IMG/VR virus record: IMGVR_UViG_3300036900_000176 | Coordinates: 1 to 30,868 of that record | From: a virus | DNA length: 30,868 nucleotides | Direction: 5' to 3' (one strand) | Shown: one piece after another, positions 16,457 through 22,276 of the stretch | Layout of the letters: the number at the start of each line of letters is the position of its first letter | How positions within the stretch are numbered: position 1 is the stretch's first letter | Made by a program: the position numbers and the translations under genes | Notes under the pieces: generated by a model | Told to the model about the DNA's origin: nothing | Databases searched by the model: none | The model's input: only the letters and a program-made list of their open reading frames with translations

Positions 16457-16995
16457 GCACGCCCTACCCGTCGACGCTGCCCTGCGTCTCGCGCATCGAA
16501 GGCCATTCAGCCACCCTGTCAACGGGCGTCGTGCGTACACCCATGGAAGCGGGCAACACGCGCCAGCGCCGCTCGCAGCGCGTGCTGCCGCACCAGCTGG
16601 CGCTCGTCTTCGTAATGCCGCAAGAGATTTATGCGACCTGGCTCGCGTGGGTCAACGCACACGCGTTCGACGAGTTCATCGACATGCCGCTGCCGGGCCT
16701 GCTCGCCTCGCGCGTACTCGCCGACACGACGCCCACGCCCGTGCGCTTTATCTCCGACATTCAAAGCGAGTTGCTGCCCGTGCATCGGCTGTGGTACTGG
16801 CGCTGTCGGGTGCAGGCCGAATGGTTGCCGATGGCGGGCGACCTGGCGCTCATCGCTTCCGGCCAGTGGATTGTCGCGGGCACGCCGGTGCAGCCCTCGG
16901 CGCCCGACCGCATCCTCGCCGGGCGCGCCTCCGCGCCCTCGAACGCGGGCACGGTGGCCGGCGGCACGCCGCAGGCGCCATCCGGTTGGATCTGA
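16453..16995 (+). CDS. Tail protein downstream of TipJ, 180 aa
   Basis: Not assigned to a named family. The sequence has a basic N-terminal part (RQRRSQRVLPHQLALVF), an aromatic middle (WLAWVNAHAFDEFIDMPLP) and a C-terminal Ser/Pro/Gly-rich tail. It looks like the small receptor-side tail proteins that follow tip proteins in siphoviruses of GC-rich hosts. It overlaps TipJ by ATGA and ends 32 bases before the tailspike ATG. A tail-tip attachment or fibre-docking role is inferred from position. Confidence 0.72.
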   Translation: MSTPYPSTLPCVSRIEGHSATLSTGVVRTPMEAGNTRQRRSQRVLPHQLALVFVMPQEIYATWLAWVNAHAFDEFIDMPLPGLLASRVLADTTPTPVRFISDIQSELLPVHRLWYWRCRVQAEWLPMAGDLALIASGQWIVAGTPVQPSAPDRILAGRASAPSNAGTVAGGTPQAPSGWI

Positions 16996-17027
16996 TTCCC
17001 GTCTACCCCCCCCTTGAGGCCCTCACC

Positions 17028-18869
17028 ATGACCGACACTCTCGCGCGCATGCGCCAGATCCTGGGCACGACCGCCGAATGGGCGGCCAACGACTTGACGC
17101 TCGGCGACGGCGAACTCGCCGCGGAGCACCTGGCGGACGGCACCTTCTCGCTGCGCCTGGGCGACGGCTCGAGCCGGTTCTCGCAACTGCCGCCGCTGGG
17201 CGCGGTGGCCTCCACCGTCATCATCGGCGACGGGGTGACCGACCGCACGGCGGCGATCTACGCCGCCAACCAGGCCGGCAAGCCGATCACGATCTCAGGC
17301 ATTGCCCACGTGGCGGGCCCGATCACCATCACGGTGCCCATCACCGACACGCGCGCGCAGATCTTCACCTACGCCTCGGATGTGCGCATCGACAACGGCC
17401 AGGCCGTGCGCCCCGAGTGGTTCGGCCCCGTCAACGGCCGCGCCGGGCTCGTGCGGCGCGCGGTCGACGCGCAGGTCAAGGGCGTCATAGCGCTGTCGGT
17501 GGCGATCTACCTGTCCGGGTACGACACGGCTACTGCCGCCATGTTCCAGAACCGCGGCGGCACGCCGGGGCTCGACTACATGGTCAAGCCCAACATCAAG
17601 ATTCAGGGTGCGCAGCTGCCGCGCTACGCCGACGACAACTCCGCCCTCATCAATGGCTCGGTGATCCAGGGCACGCTCTACGTGTCCTCCGAGTGTCACG
17701 GATTCGGCCTGGATGAGGTCGGCATCGACGCGGGCTCGGCCGTCTGCGCCTCGCTGTACGGCGGCGCCGATCACGACGGGTGCTGCTTCCTGCAGTGCAA
17801 CAAGCTCACCCCCATCTACGGCCACGGGATCACGATCGGTCGCGTACGGGGTCTCTGCTCGGGCGACTCGAGCCAGGCGCATGCCTGCCTATTCGAGGCG
17901 ATCGACGGCGGCTCGATCGGCAATGCCGAGGGTCGCTACGCGCTGCACGGCGTCGCGATCAAGTCCATGCACCTGGTCTGTGGCACGCTCTCGGGGAGCT
18001 TGAACCATGGTGAAGACATCATCTTCAAGTCCGACGACTACGCCAACCTGGCGAGCGTCGAGGTCGACAAGTGCTTTTGCCAGGGGCGCACGGCCGGCGA
18101 TGCGGGCTACGGGGTCTACATCCTGGCCTCGGCTGCGAGCGGGGGCACGGTGTCGATCGGGCAAATCGTGGCCGAGCGCAAGGCGATCGGCCTGGGCATG
18201 TCGGCCAATGCATCGCTCGCGCTGGCGGACCTGAACGTCGGCGAGCTCATCACGCAATCCTGCCCGACCGGCTGGTCGCTGGGCGGCGCCGGGCTGGCGC
18301 GCATCCATGTCGGGCGCGCCCTCATCAACGCGACGACGAACGGGGTCTTGGTCGACGTCAGCGTGACGGCGCGCACCGTGGGCGTTGGATCGTTGTCCGT
18401 CAACAGCGCCACCCGCGGCATCGACGCCTCGGGGAAATTGCGCGTGGGCACGCTGTACGTGGACAACGCCTCGGCCTTCGCGCTGTACCACCGCTCGGCC
18501 GCCGCACGGGTCTTCCTCGACGGCGGGGCACAGATCGACCGCTCGGTGTTCTGGGCGGCCGATCCGGCCCTCATCAACAGTTGGGTCAACTTGGCCGGCG
18601 GCTCGGCGCCTTTCTCGCTCACGCTCAACGCGGGTCGCGTCGTGATGGGCGGGCGTATCAAGGCGGGCACCGCGGCGACAATCTGCAACGTGGCGACACT
18701 GCTCGCGCCTGCTGCGGCGTTGAGCTTCCCCTGCGTGGCGTACAACGGCTCGGTCTACGCGATCGTCGAGGTGGCAATCTCGGCCGCGGGCGCAGTCACC
18801 GTCTCCAGCTTCGCGGCCGCCTCGAGCTATCTGTCACTCGAGGGCATTTCCTGGCCGATTCCGTTCTGA
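17028..18869 (+). CDS. Tailspike / tail fibre with right-handed beta-helix
   Basis: Adhesin or depolymerase at the tail tip. Residues about 1-55 (EWAANDLTLGDGELAAEH, RLGDGSSRFSQLP) match the small trimeric N-terminal domain seen on many phage fibres. IIGDGVTDRTAAIYAANQAG at 65-84 and VRPEWFGPVNG at 127-137 are the usual entry motifs of pectate-lyase-like tailspikes. The rest is repetitive short strands consistent with a beta-helix to about 520, then a beta-sandwich-like C-terminus. Many Cys residues (for example CASLYGGADHDGCCFLQCN) are unusual for a virion fibre and could stabilise the helix or bind metal. The substrate is unknown. An out-of-frame coding remnant follows its stop. Confidence 0.85.
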   Translation: MTDTLARMRQILGTTAEWAANDLTLGDGELAAEHLADGTFSLRLGDGSSRFSQLPPLGAVASTVIIGDGVTDRTAAIYAANQAGKPITISGIAHVAGPITITVPITDTRAQIFTYASDVRIDNGQAVRPEWFGPVNGRAGLVRRAVDAQVKGVIALSVAIYLSGYDTATAAMFQNRGGTPGLDYMVKPNIKIQGAQLPRYADDNSALINGSVIQGTLYVSSECHGFGLDEVGIDAGSAVCASLYGGADHDGCCFLQCNKLTPIYGHGITIGRVRGLCSGDSSQAHACLFEAIDGGSIGNAEGRYALHGVAIKSMHLVCGTLSGSLNHGEDIIFKSDDYANLASVEVDKCFCQGRTAGDAGYGVYILASAASGGTVSIGQIVAERKAIGLGMSANASLALADLNVGELITQSCPTGWSLGGAGLARIHVGRALINATTNGVLVDVSVTARTVGVGSLSVNSATRGIDASGKLRVGTLYVDNASAFALYHRSAAARVFLDGGAQIDRSVFWAADPALINSWVNLAGGSAPFSLTLNAGRVVMGGRIKAGTAATICNVATLLAPAAALSFPCVAYNGSVYAIVEVAISAAGAVTVSSFAAASSYLSLEGISWPIPF

Positions 18870-19005
18870 CTCGCTCATCGCCTACATCGAGCTCCAGCGC
18901 CGCGAGCAGGATGCGCCGCCCGTGCCGGCGCCGCCGCCGCCAGGCGCCGATGTGCCGGGCGCAGCCGCCGAGGTGCCGCCGGCGCAGTATCAGGCGCTGA
19001 ACTGA
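18868..19005 (+). pseudogene. Possible coding remnant after tailspike
   Basis: Directly after the tailspike stop, another frame stays open for 45 codons, reading DSLIAYIELQRREQDAPP and a Pro/Ala-rich tail ending QAQYQALN-like (PPAQYQALN). It has no start codon of its own. A helix followed by a Pro-rich tail is coding-like rather than random. It may be the 3' end of a lost fibre-associated gene or of a longer ancestral tailspike reached by frameshift. An intrinsic-terminator-like hairpin follows. Confidence 0.35.
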
Positions 19006-19028
19006 AAAAAGTGCGGCCCCGAGGGGCC
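19005..19028 (-). terminator. Terminator-like hairpin, T-tract on minus strand
   Basis: CGGCCCC-GA-GGGGCCG (19013-19028, with one extra G) is preceded on the plus strand by AAAAAA (19005-19010). On the minus strand this reads as a GC-rich stem followed by CAC and TTTTTT, a good intrinsic terminator for leftward transcription. Some effect on the tail operon from the plus side is possible but there is no T-tract on that side. Confidence 0.6.
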
Positions 19029-19249
19029 GGGAACGTTCGCGCGCTCACGCGCGCACGCCCCCCGGCCTGCCGGCCCGCGCCCTCGGGGGCGCTCCTCGGG
19101 CGGGGGCGAGACCCCCGCACCCCCCGGGCGGCGCTGGCGCCCGCCCCCGGCCCGCGCTGGACGCGCCCGGCCCGGCACCCCCACCCGCGAGGCGATCGAG
19201 GCAGGAGGGGCCGTTTCCGGGCTTTTGCGGGCGTCTTTCAATCGCGGGG

Positions 19250-19353
19250 GAGACGGTGGGCAGGTTCGCACCGGCTGTGCCGGCCGTCCCCAGGCGCAAG
19301 CCTGGGCCCCGCAGGGGCGCCCGAAGGGCGGGCGGGAACCTGTCCACGGTCTC
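19250..19353 (+). ncRNA. Candidate structured RNA, five-way junction
   Basis: Bases 19250-19267 pair with 19336-19353 as an 18-bp stem with one G-G mismatch (19255/19348) and one G-U wobble (19260/19343). Inside lie four consecutive hairpins: CCGGC-TGT-GCCGG (19271-19283), CCCAGGC-GCAA-GCCTGGG (19289-19306), CCCC-GCA-GGGG (19307-19317) and CGCCC-GAA-GGGCG (19318-19330). The GNRA tetraloop GCAA and the G-U pair favour plus-strand transcription. It is not a tRNA. Possible roles are a control RNA for repL, an origin structure or a packaging/replication RNA. GC-rich DNA folds easily, so comparative evidence is needed, but nested pairing of this extent is notable. Confidence 0.5.
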
Positions 19354-19388
19354 GGGGGCGCGGCCCCCGGCGCCGGCGTGCTGCTGCA

Positions 19389-19417
19389 CTGATAGATTCA
19401 AGAGGAAAACGCCGCAA
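19389..19417 (-). promoter_or_regulatory. Weak leftward promoter candidate
   Basis: On the minus strand TTGCGG and TATCAG are spaced by 17 bases. Transcription from here would run left over the folded region and end at the terminator at 19005-19028, defining a unit of about 375 bases. Both boxes are imperfect. Confidence 0.2.
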
Positions 19418-19438
19418 ACCCGCATGGTTGCTAGACCT

Positions 19439-19484
19439 GAGTGATCAAATTTGATCACTCGACTGATCAAATTTGATCACTCGA
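19439..19484. promoter_or_regulatory. Tandem palindromic operators/iterons upstream of repL
   Basis: A 21-base unit containing the palindrome TGATCAAATTTGATCA occurs twice in direct tandem (19442-19462 and 19464-19484, 22-base period). The first copy is part of a perfect 22-bp palindrome at 19439-19460. Looser relatives, GAGTGATCG at 19505-19513 and GTGATCACTCA at 19563-19573, lie nearer repL. Spacing of two turns of helix suggests dimers bound side by side, by RepL itself (iterons) or a lysogeny repressor. Confidence 0.7.
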
Positions 19485-19486
19485 TG

Positions 19487-19498
19487 CGTACGCGTACG
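19487..19498. promoter_or_regulatory. Palindrome CGTACGCGTACG
   Basis: Perfect 12-bp palindrome immediately after the tandem TGATCA operators. Its core GTACGCGTAC recurs at 29161-29170 inside the HNH gene. A protein-binding site is possible; the binder is unknown. Confidence 0.35.
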
Positions 19499-19516
19499 GT
19501 CTCGGAGTGATCGCCA

Positions 19517-19552
19517 AAAAGAAACGCGACCTGTCAAAGTTGATAGGTCGCG
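19517..19552 (-). terminator. Leftward intrinsic terminator in repL leader
   Basis: CGCGACCTGTCA (19525-19536) and TGATAGGTCGCG (19541-19552) form a 12-bp stem with one G/T position and a four-base loop. On the minus strand it is followed by TTTCTTTTT (19516-19524 read backwards). It should stop leftward transcripts coming from the repL side. In plus-strand RNA the same hairpin forms with a G-U pair and could act in the repL leader. Confidence 0.6.
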
Positions 19553-19610
19553 TTCCATTGTTGTGATCACTCAACCATAATCGCGCCGGCAATCACTTGC
19601 AGGGGATCAC

Positions 19611-20111
19611 GTGGGAAAGACTCTGTTTCGCGGCCAGCGGCGCCTGATCGATCAGGCGACCGGCGAGATCATCGAGACGCAGGTTGTCGAGCGCAGCGTC
19701 GCCGGCGGCGATGTGGGCTTCCATAAAATTTGGCTCGGGCACATCCTCGAGCTCGTCGAGGAGTGCGGGAACGCAAAGATGCAGGTTCTGGTTTGGCTGC
19801 TGCGCCAGGCCGACGCGCAAAATCAGATTGCCGCCTCGACGCGTCAGATTGCCGACGGATCGGGCGTCGGCATTGCGACGGCCAATCGATTGATGCGGGC
19901 GCTGCAGCGCGTCAACGTGATCACCCGCAATGGACGATATGGGCTCTGGCGACTCAATCCCGATGTGATCTTCCGCGGCGACTATCAGAAACGCATGAAC
20001 GTCCTCATCCGCTACCGCGACGAATCGCAGGCCTCGCTGCCATTCGACGGGGTCGAGGAATCGGCCCCGTCGCCGACAGAGAACGTGACGCCGATCCGGC
20101 GCGCCGCGTGA
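19611..20111 (+). CDS. repL: Plasmid replication initiator, RepL family
   Basis: Replication protein of the RepL type (winged-helix plasmid initiator), 166 residues. The N-terminus has the family pattern RLIDQATGEIIETQVVER. A helix-turn-helix lies at about 60-105 (STRQIADGSGVGIATANRLMRALQRVNVITR), followed by the conserved LNPDVIFRGDYQKRMNVLIRY at about 115-137. The start is GTG with AGGGG six bases upstream. It is a lone plus-strand gene between the origin-like region and a bidirectional terminator. With ParA/RHH nearby and no integrase it argues that the prophage is a plasmid. The tandem TGATCA sites upstream are likely its origin or operator. Confidence 0.85.
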   Translation: MGKTLFRGQRRLIDQATGEIIETQVVERSVAGGDVGFHKIWLGHILELVEECGNAKMQVLVWLLRQADAQNQIAASTRQIADGSGVGIATANRLMRALQRVNVITRNGRYGLWRLNPDVIFRGDYQKRMNVLIRYRDESQASLPFDGVEESAPSPTENVTPIRRAA

Positions 20112-20117
20112 AAACAG

Positions 20118-20140
20118 AAGGGGGCCCGCGGGCCCCCTTT
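20118..20140. terminator. Bidirectional terminator between repL and minus-strand genes
   Basis: AAGGGGGCCCG-CGGGCCCCCTT is a perfect 22-bp palindrome (20118-20139) followed by TTTCGCTTT on the plus strand and preceded by AAAACAG. It lies six bases after the repL stop and before the end of the convergent minus-strand operon, so it can serve both. Confidence 0.8.
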
Positions 20141-20163
20141 CGCTTTGGGTCGACCGAGCTCCC

Positions 20164-20376
20164 CTAGCGGACCTGCTGCCCGGGATCGCGCTGCGACTCG
20201 ATCCCGTCGGCGCACCGGCGCAGCAGTTCGGGAAGCTGCACGATCAGCGATGGCGGCCCCTGGACAGAAAACCCGCTCCCCTGCGTCCCATCGAACACGA
20301 TCACGATCACGCCGCCGGCGTTCGTGAGCAGGCGCACCATCGTGCACGCGTCGTCGTATTTGCCCGGATTGTTCAT
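20164..20376 (-). CDS. Hypothetical protein, 70 aa, last gene of the partition operon
   Basis: Function not recognised. The pattern is an N-terminal helix, a beta-hairpin GGVIVIVFDGTQGSGFSVQGP, then a helix LPELLRRCADGIES. The same arrangement, GG-(I/V)-hydrophobic hairpin then (L/N)PxELLRxAxGxL, is found in the 82-residue protein at 21697-21945, so the two may be distant paralogues. The Met at 20376 is chosen because it lies four bases after the preceding gene; a longer in-frame extension to 20613 would overlap that gene entirely. Confidence 0.65.
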   Translation of the reverse strand: MNNPGKYDDACTMVRLLTNAGGVIVIVFDGTQGSGFSVQGPPSLIVQLPELLRRCADGIESQRDPGQQVR

Positions 20377-20380
20377 GCGC

Positions 20381-20662
20381 TCACTGCCCGAGCGCGTCGA
20401 CCGCTGCGGCGAGGACCTCGCACAGCTTGGCCCGGGCCTGCAGGGTTTCCCGGTCGAATCCGTCCCGATCGAACACGAGCGCCAGCTTGACCCATCGGGG
20501 CACGTTGGCCTCGGGCGCCGCCTCGAGATCGCCGAGCACCGCATAGGCTTTTCCGGCCAGGCGACCGGCCCGCTCCTCCTCGAAGGGGCTACCGTCCGGC
20601 GCAGAGCAGGCAAATTGGAAGGAGGCGCCCCGTAGAGCGGCCGAAAGACTGCTGTAAATCAT
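20381..20662 (-). CDS. Hypothetical protein, 93 aa, downstream of RHH gene
   Basis: Function not recognised. The protein is helical in its first half, with a predicted strand LALVFDRDGFDRE and a C-terminal helix LQARAKLCEVLAAAVDAL. Its ATG lies three bases after the palindrome TTTAAAGCTTTAAA that also encodes the last codons and stop of the RHH gene. There is no purine-rich Shine-Dalgarno, so translation may depend on coupling to the RHH gene, or the site may control this gene separately. Confidence 0.65.
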   Translation of the reverse strand: MIYSSLSAALRGASFQFACSAPDGSPFEEERAGRLAGKAYAVLGDLEAAPEANVPRWVKLALVFDRDGFDRETLQARAKLCEVLAAAVDALGQ

Positions 20663-20665
20663 GGT

Positions 20666-20905
20666 TTAAAGCTTTAAATATTGCTTGATTGCAAGGTCGA
20701 TCAGATCCGACTCCGTCACCCGGGCGCCCGCGGCGACGCTGCGCTCGAGCGCGGCCCGCTTCAGCGCCTGATCGAGGGATCGATCCATGCGAATGGTTTT
20801 TGTGATCCGCTCGGGCGCCGCCGGCGTCGCCTCGGCGACGGCCGCCTGGCCGCCGCGCAGGAATTGGTCGGCCGCCGCGGCGCTGAGATCCGGCTTGCCT
20901 TTCAT
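20666..20905 (-). CDS. Ribbon-helix-helix protein, probable centromere-binding partner of ParA
   Basis: A 79-residue DNA-binding protein. Residues about 34-79 show a ribbon-helix-helix: strand RITKTIRM, helix A SLDQALKRAALERSV, and helix B TESDLIDLAIKQYLKL. The N-terminal 30 residues are flexible and Ala-rich, as in ParG/omega-type partner proteins that stimulate ParA ATPase. The ATG overlaps the parA stop (ATGA), the normal arrangement of a type Ib par operon. Its probable targets are the three TAAAGCTTTAAATA sites. It could instead be a plain repressor; adjacency to ParA makes partition more likely. Confidence 0.8.
   Translation of the reverse strand: MKGKPDLSAAAADQFLRGGQAAVAEATPAAPERITKTIRMDRSLDQALKRAALERSVAAGARVTESDLIDLAIKQYLKL
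20667..20680. promoter_or_regulatory. Operator/centromere-like site 2 (TAAAGCTTTAAATA)
   Basis: Second copy of the shared 14-mer, here embedded in the perfect 14-bp palindrome TTTAAAGCTTTAAA (20665-20678). It overlaps the stop of the RHH gene and sits in the ribosome-binding position of the next gene. Confidence 0.6.
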
Positions 20906-21600
20906 CGCGTCACCTCCGCAAAAACCGATTCGAGCTCGTGAATGGCGACGGCGTCGCGCCGCACCCCGTCGAGCTCGTCGACCGTCAGGCCGTCGCCGAT
21001 CGCGCGCCGGTATGCCACGCGCTCGCAGATCCGGGCGTCGAGCACCTCGAGCCGCTGCTCGGCCAGATAGGCGAGCATCTCGCCCGCGTCGCGCGTGCGG
21101 GGATCCACCCGGGCGAGCAGCACGCGCAGCTGAAGCTCGGGATTGATCTCGCGCGCCACGCTGGCGATCTCGAGCAGGTCCGTTAACGCGGCCGCATCGA
21201 ACGTCGACGCCCCGACCGGCACGATCGCGCGCTCGGCGAGCAGCAGCGCGCCGCGCAGGCTGGCCGAATCGCGCCCGCCCGCGTCGACGACGGTGTGCAC
21301 GAAGCTGCGCGCCAGACGCCCGCCCTCGTCGAACACGGCCCGCCCCGCGAGGCAGACCGTCGTCGGGCTTTCGTTGGCCGCCGAGCCGGCTTGGATCCCC
21401 TCGCGTCGCCAGGCCGCCCAACTCGCGGCCGAGGCCTGGGGATCCCCGTCGATCAGCAAAACCGCGGGCCGGCTCGGCACGCGCGGCCCGTCGCCGAGCG
21501 CGTCCAGCACCGGCGAGCGCCGGCACAGCATCGTCGCCAGGTGCACGGCCAGCGTCGTCTTTCCGACGCCCCCCTTCGTGTTCACTACCGCTATGCGCAT
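20902..21600 (-). CDS. parA: ParA-family partition ATPase
   Basis: Walker-type ATPase that segregates low-copy plasmids. The 232-residue sequence has a deviant Walker A KGGVGKTT at residues 9-16 (signature Lys9), Walker A' LLIDGDPQAS with Asp51-Asp53, and Walker B VVDAGG with Asp106. It has no N-terminal DNA-binding extension, so it is a small type Ib (ParF-like) ParA that depends on a separate small partner, here the RHH protein. AAAGGTGG precedes the ATG. An operator-like palindrome lies about 25 bases upstream, consistent with autoregulation. It supports episomal prophage maintenance. Confidence 0.93.
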   Translation of the reverse strand: MRIAVVNTKGGVGKTTLAVHLATMLCRRSPVLDALGDGPRVPSRPAVLLIDGDPQASAASWAAWRREGIQAGSAANESPTTVCLAGRAVFDEGGRLARSFVHTVVDAGGRDSASLRGALLLAERAIVPVGASTFDAAALTDLLEIASVAREINPELQLRVLLARVDPRTRDAGEMLAYLAEQRLEVLDARICERVAYRRAIGDGLTVDELDGVRRDAVAIHELESVFAEVTR

Positions 21601-21625
21601 CGCCTGCCACCTTTCTGTAAAGCAT

Positions 21626-21639
21626 TAAAGCTTTAAATA
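21626..21639. promoter_or_regulatory. Operator/centromere-like site 3 (TAAAGCTTTAAATA), upstream of parA
   Basis: Third copy of the shared 14-mer, with a perfect 12-bp palindrome TTAAAGCTTTAA (21625-21636) and an additional TAAAGC half-site at 21618-21623. It lies in the parA promoter region. The clustering of half-sites fits cooperative RHH binding. Confidence 0.65.
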
Positions 21640-21696
21640 AAGGTTGCATTATGTATGCATGCGGCGCCCCCGCCGCGGCGCTGTCGCGCCGGCGCG

Positions 21697-21945
21697 TCAG
21701 CCGTTCATCGGGGGCGCGCTCACGCGCGCGGCGCCGGCCTCGAGGCGACCGAGCGCCATGCGCAGGAGCTCGGCCGGGTTGATCGGCAGACCCTCGTCAA
21801 ACACCGAGACGAGCAGCGCCTGACCCGTGGGCGTCACCGCGACCAGGATGCCCCCCGGAAAGCCGGCCGCCTCGAGCAGTTGCGCCAGCGCGTGCGCCAG
21901 CACTTTTTGCAGCCGCTCGTCGGGCTGCGCGTTGTTCTCGGCCAT
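21697..21945 (-). CDS. Hypothetical protein, 82 aa
   Basis: Function not recognised. It has an N-terminal helix (ERLQKVLAHALAQLLEAAG), a beta-hairpin GGILVAVTPTGQALLVSVF and a C-terminal helix INPAELLRMALGRL. This resembles the 70-residue protein at 20164-20376 in layout. AAGGAG, which overlaps the stop of the lipoprotein gene upstream, lies nine bases before the ATG and fixes the start, so the longer frame reaching 22188 is rejected. It is the last gene before parA in the same direction. Confidence 0.7.
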   Translation of the reverse strand: MAENNAQPDERLQKVLAHALAQLLEAAGFPGGILVAVTPTGQALLVSVFDEGLPINPAELLRMALGRLEAGAARVSAPPMNG

Positions 21946-21953
21946 GGTGTTGC

Positions 21954-22142
21954 TCACTCCTTCGGGGATTCGGGGGCGCTCGCGCCCGAGGCCGCCGGCC
22001 GGGCCGGCGCGGCGCCCGCATGCGCCGAGCAGGCCACGACGCAGCGCGGATTCATGGTGCCGCGGGGCAGGTCGGGGGGCTCGACGATCAGTGTGCAGCC
22101 GGACCAGACCAGGGCGACCGCGAGCAGGAGGAGACGACACAT
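21954..22142 (-). CDS. Small lipoprotein, o-spanin-like candidate
   Basis: A 62-residue predicted lipoprotein: basic N-terminus MCRLLLLAVALVWSGC with a lipobox-like VWSGC and Cys15 as the acylation site (Trp at -3 is not the usual residue). A short Pro-containing mature part follows with two more Cys and a Pro/Ala tail. Size and composition fit an outer-membrane spanin, the last-step lysis protein of phages of Gram-negative hosts. However, no inner-membrane partner is visible around it. It may instead be a surface lipoprotein involved in superinfection exclusion. GAGGG precedes the ATG. Confidence 0.7.
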   Translation of the reverse strand: MCRLLLLAVALVWSGCTLIVEPPDLPRGTMNPRCVVACSAHAGAAPARPAASGASAPESPKE

Positions 22143-22276
22143 TGCAACGCCCTCGACGGCTTGATATCGCCGGCGAGAGTGAGCACAACCGCAGGCGAAT
22201 GGATCACGCTCGACCGATCAGCAGCCACAACGGCCGTCTCCCGGCGTGCATCGTAGCAGCAGTCCCCGCGACCCGA

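Larger units (their letters stand above)
18870..19610. other. Non-coding region between tailspike and repL
   Basis: This 741-base gap has no convincing gene apart from the short remnant at its start. It holds, in order, a leftward terminator, a very GC-rich stretch with a multi-hairpin RNA candidate (19250-19353), a further hairpin CGGGGGC-GCG-GCCCCCG (19353-19369), an AT-rich block of tandem palindromes (19439-19484), the palindrome CGTACGCGTACG (19487-19498), a second leftward terminator (19525-19552) and the repL leader. The change from very GC-rich to AT-rich at about 19390 is what a replication origin and control region would look like. Confidence 0.75.

Noticed and set aside
19250-19353. 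tRNA or tRNA-like gene
   Set aside because: There is no 7-bp acceptor, TψC or anticodon geometry and no CCA context; arms have the wrong lengths for a cloverleaf tRNA.
19011-19470. Open frames on both strands in the GC-rich region before repL
   Set aside because: Translations are Pro/Arg/Gly-rich low complexity without start signals, and the DNA is better explained by hairpins and terminators.
21946-22188. Longer version of the 82-residue gene starting at 22188
   Set aside because: It would overlap the whole lipoprotein gene; AAGGAG positions translation at 21945.
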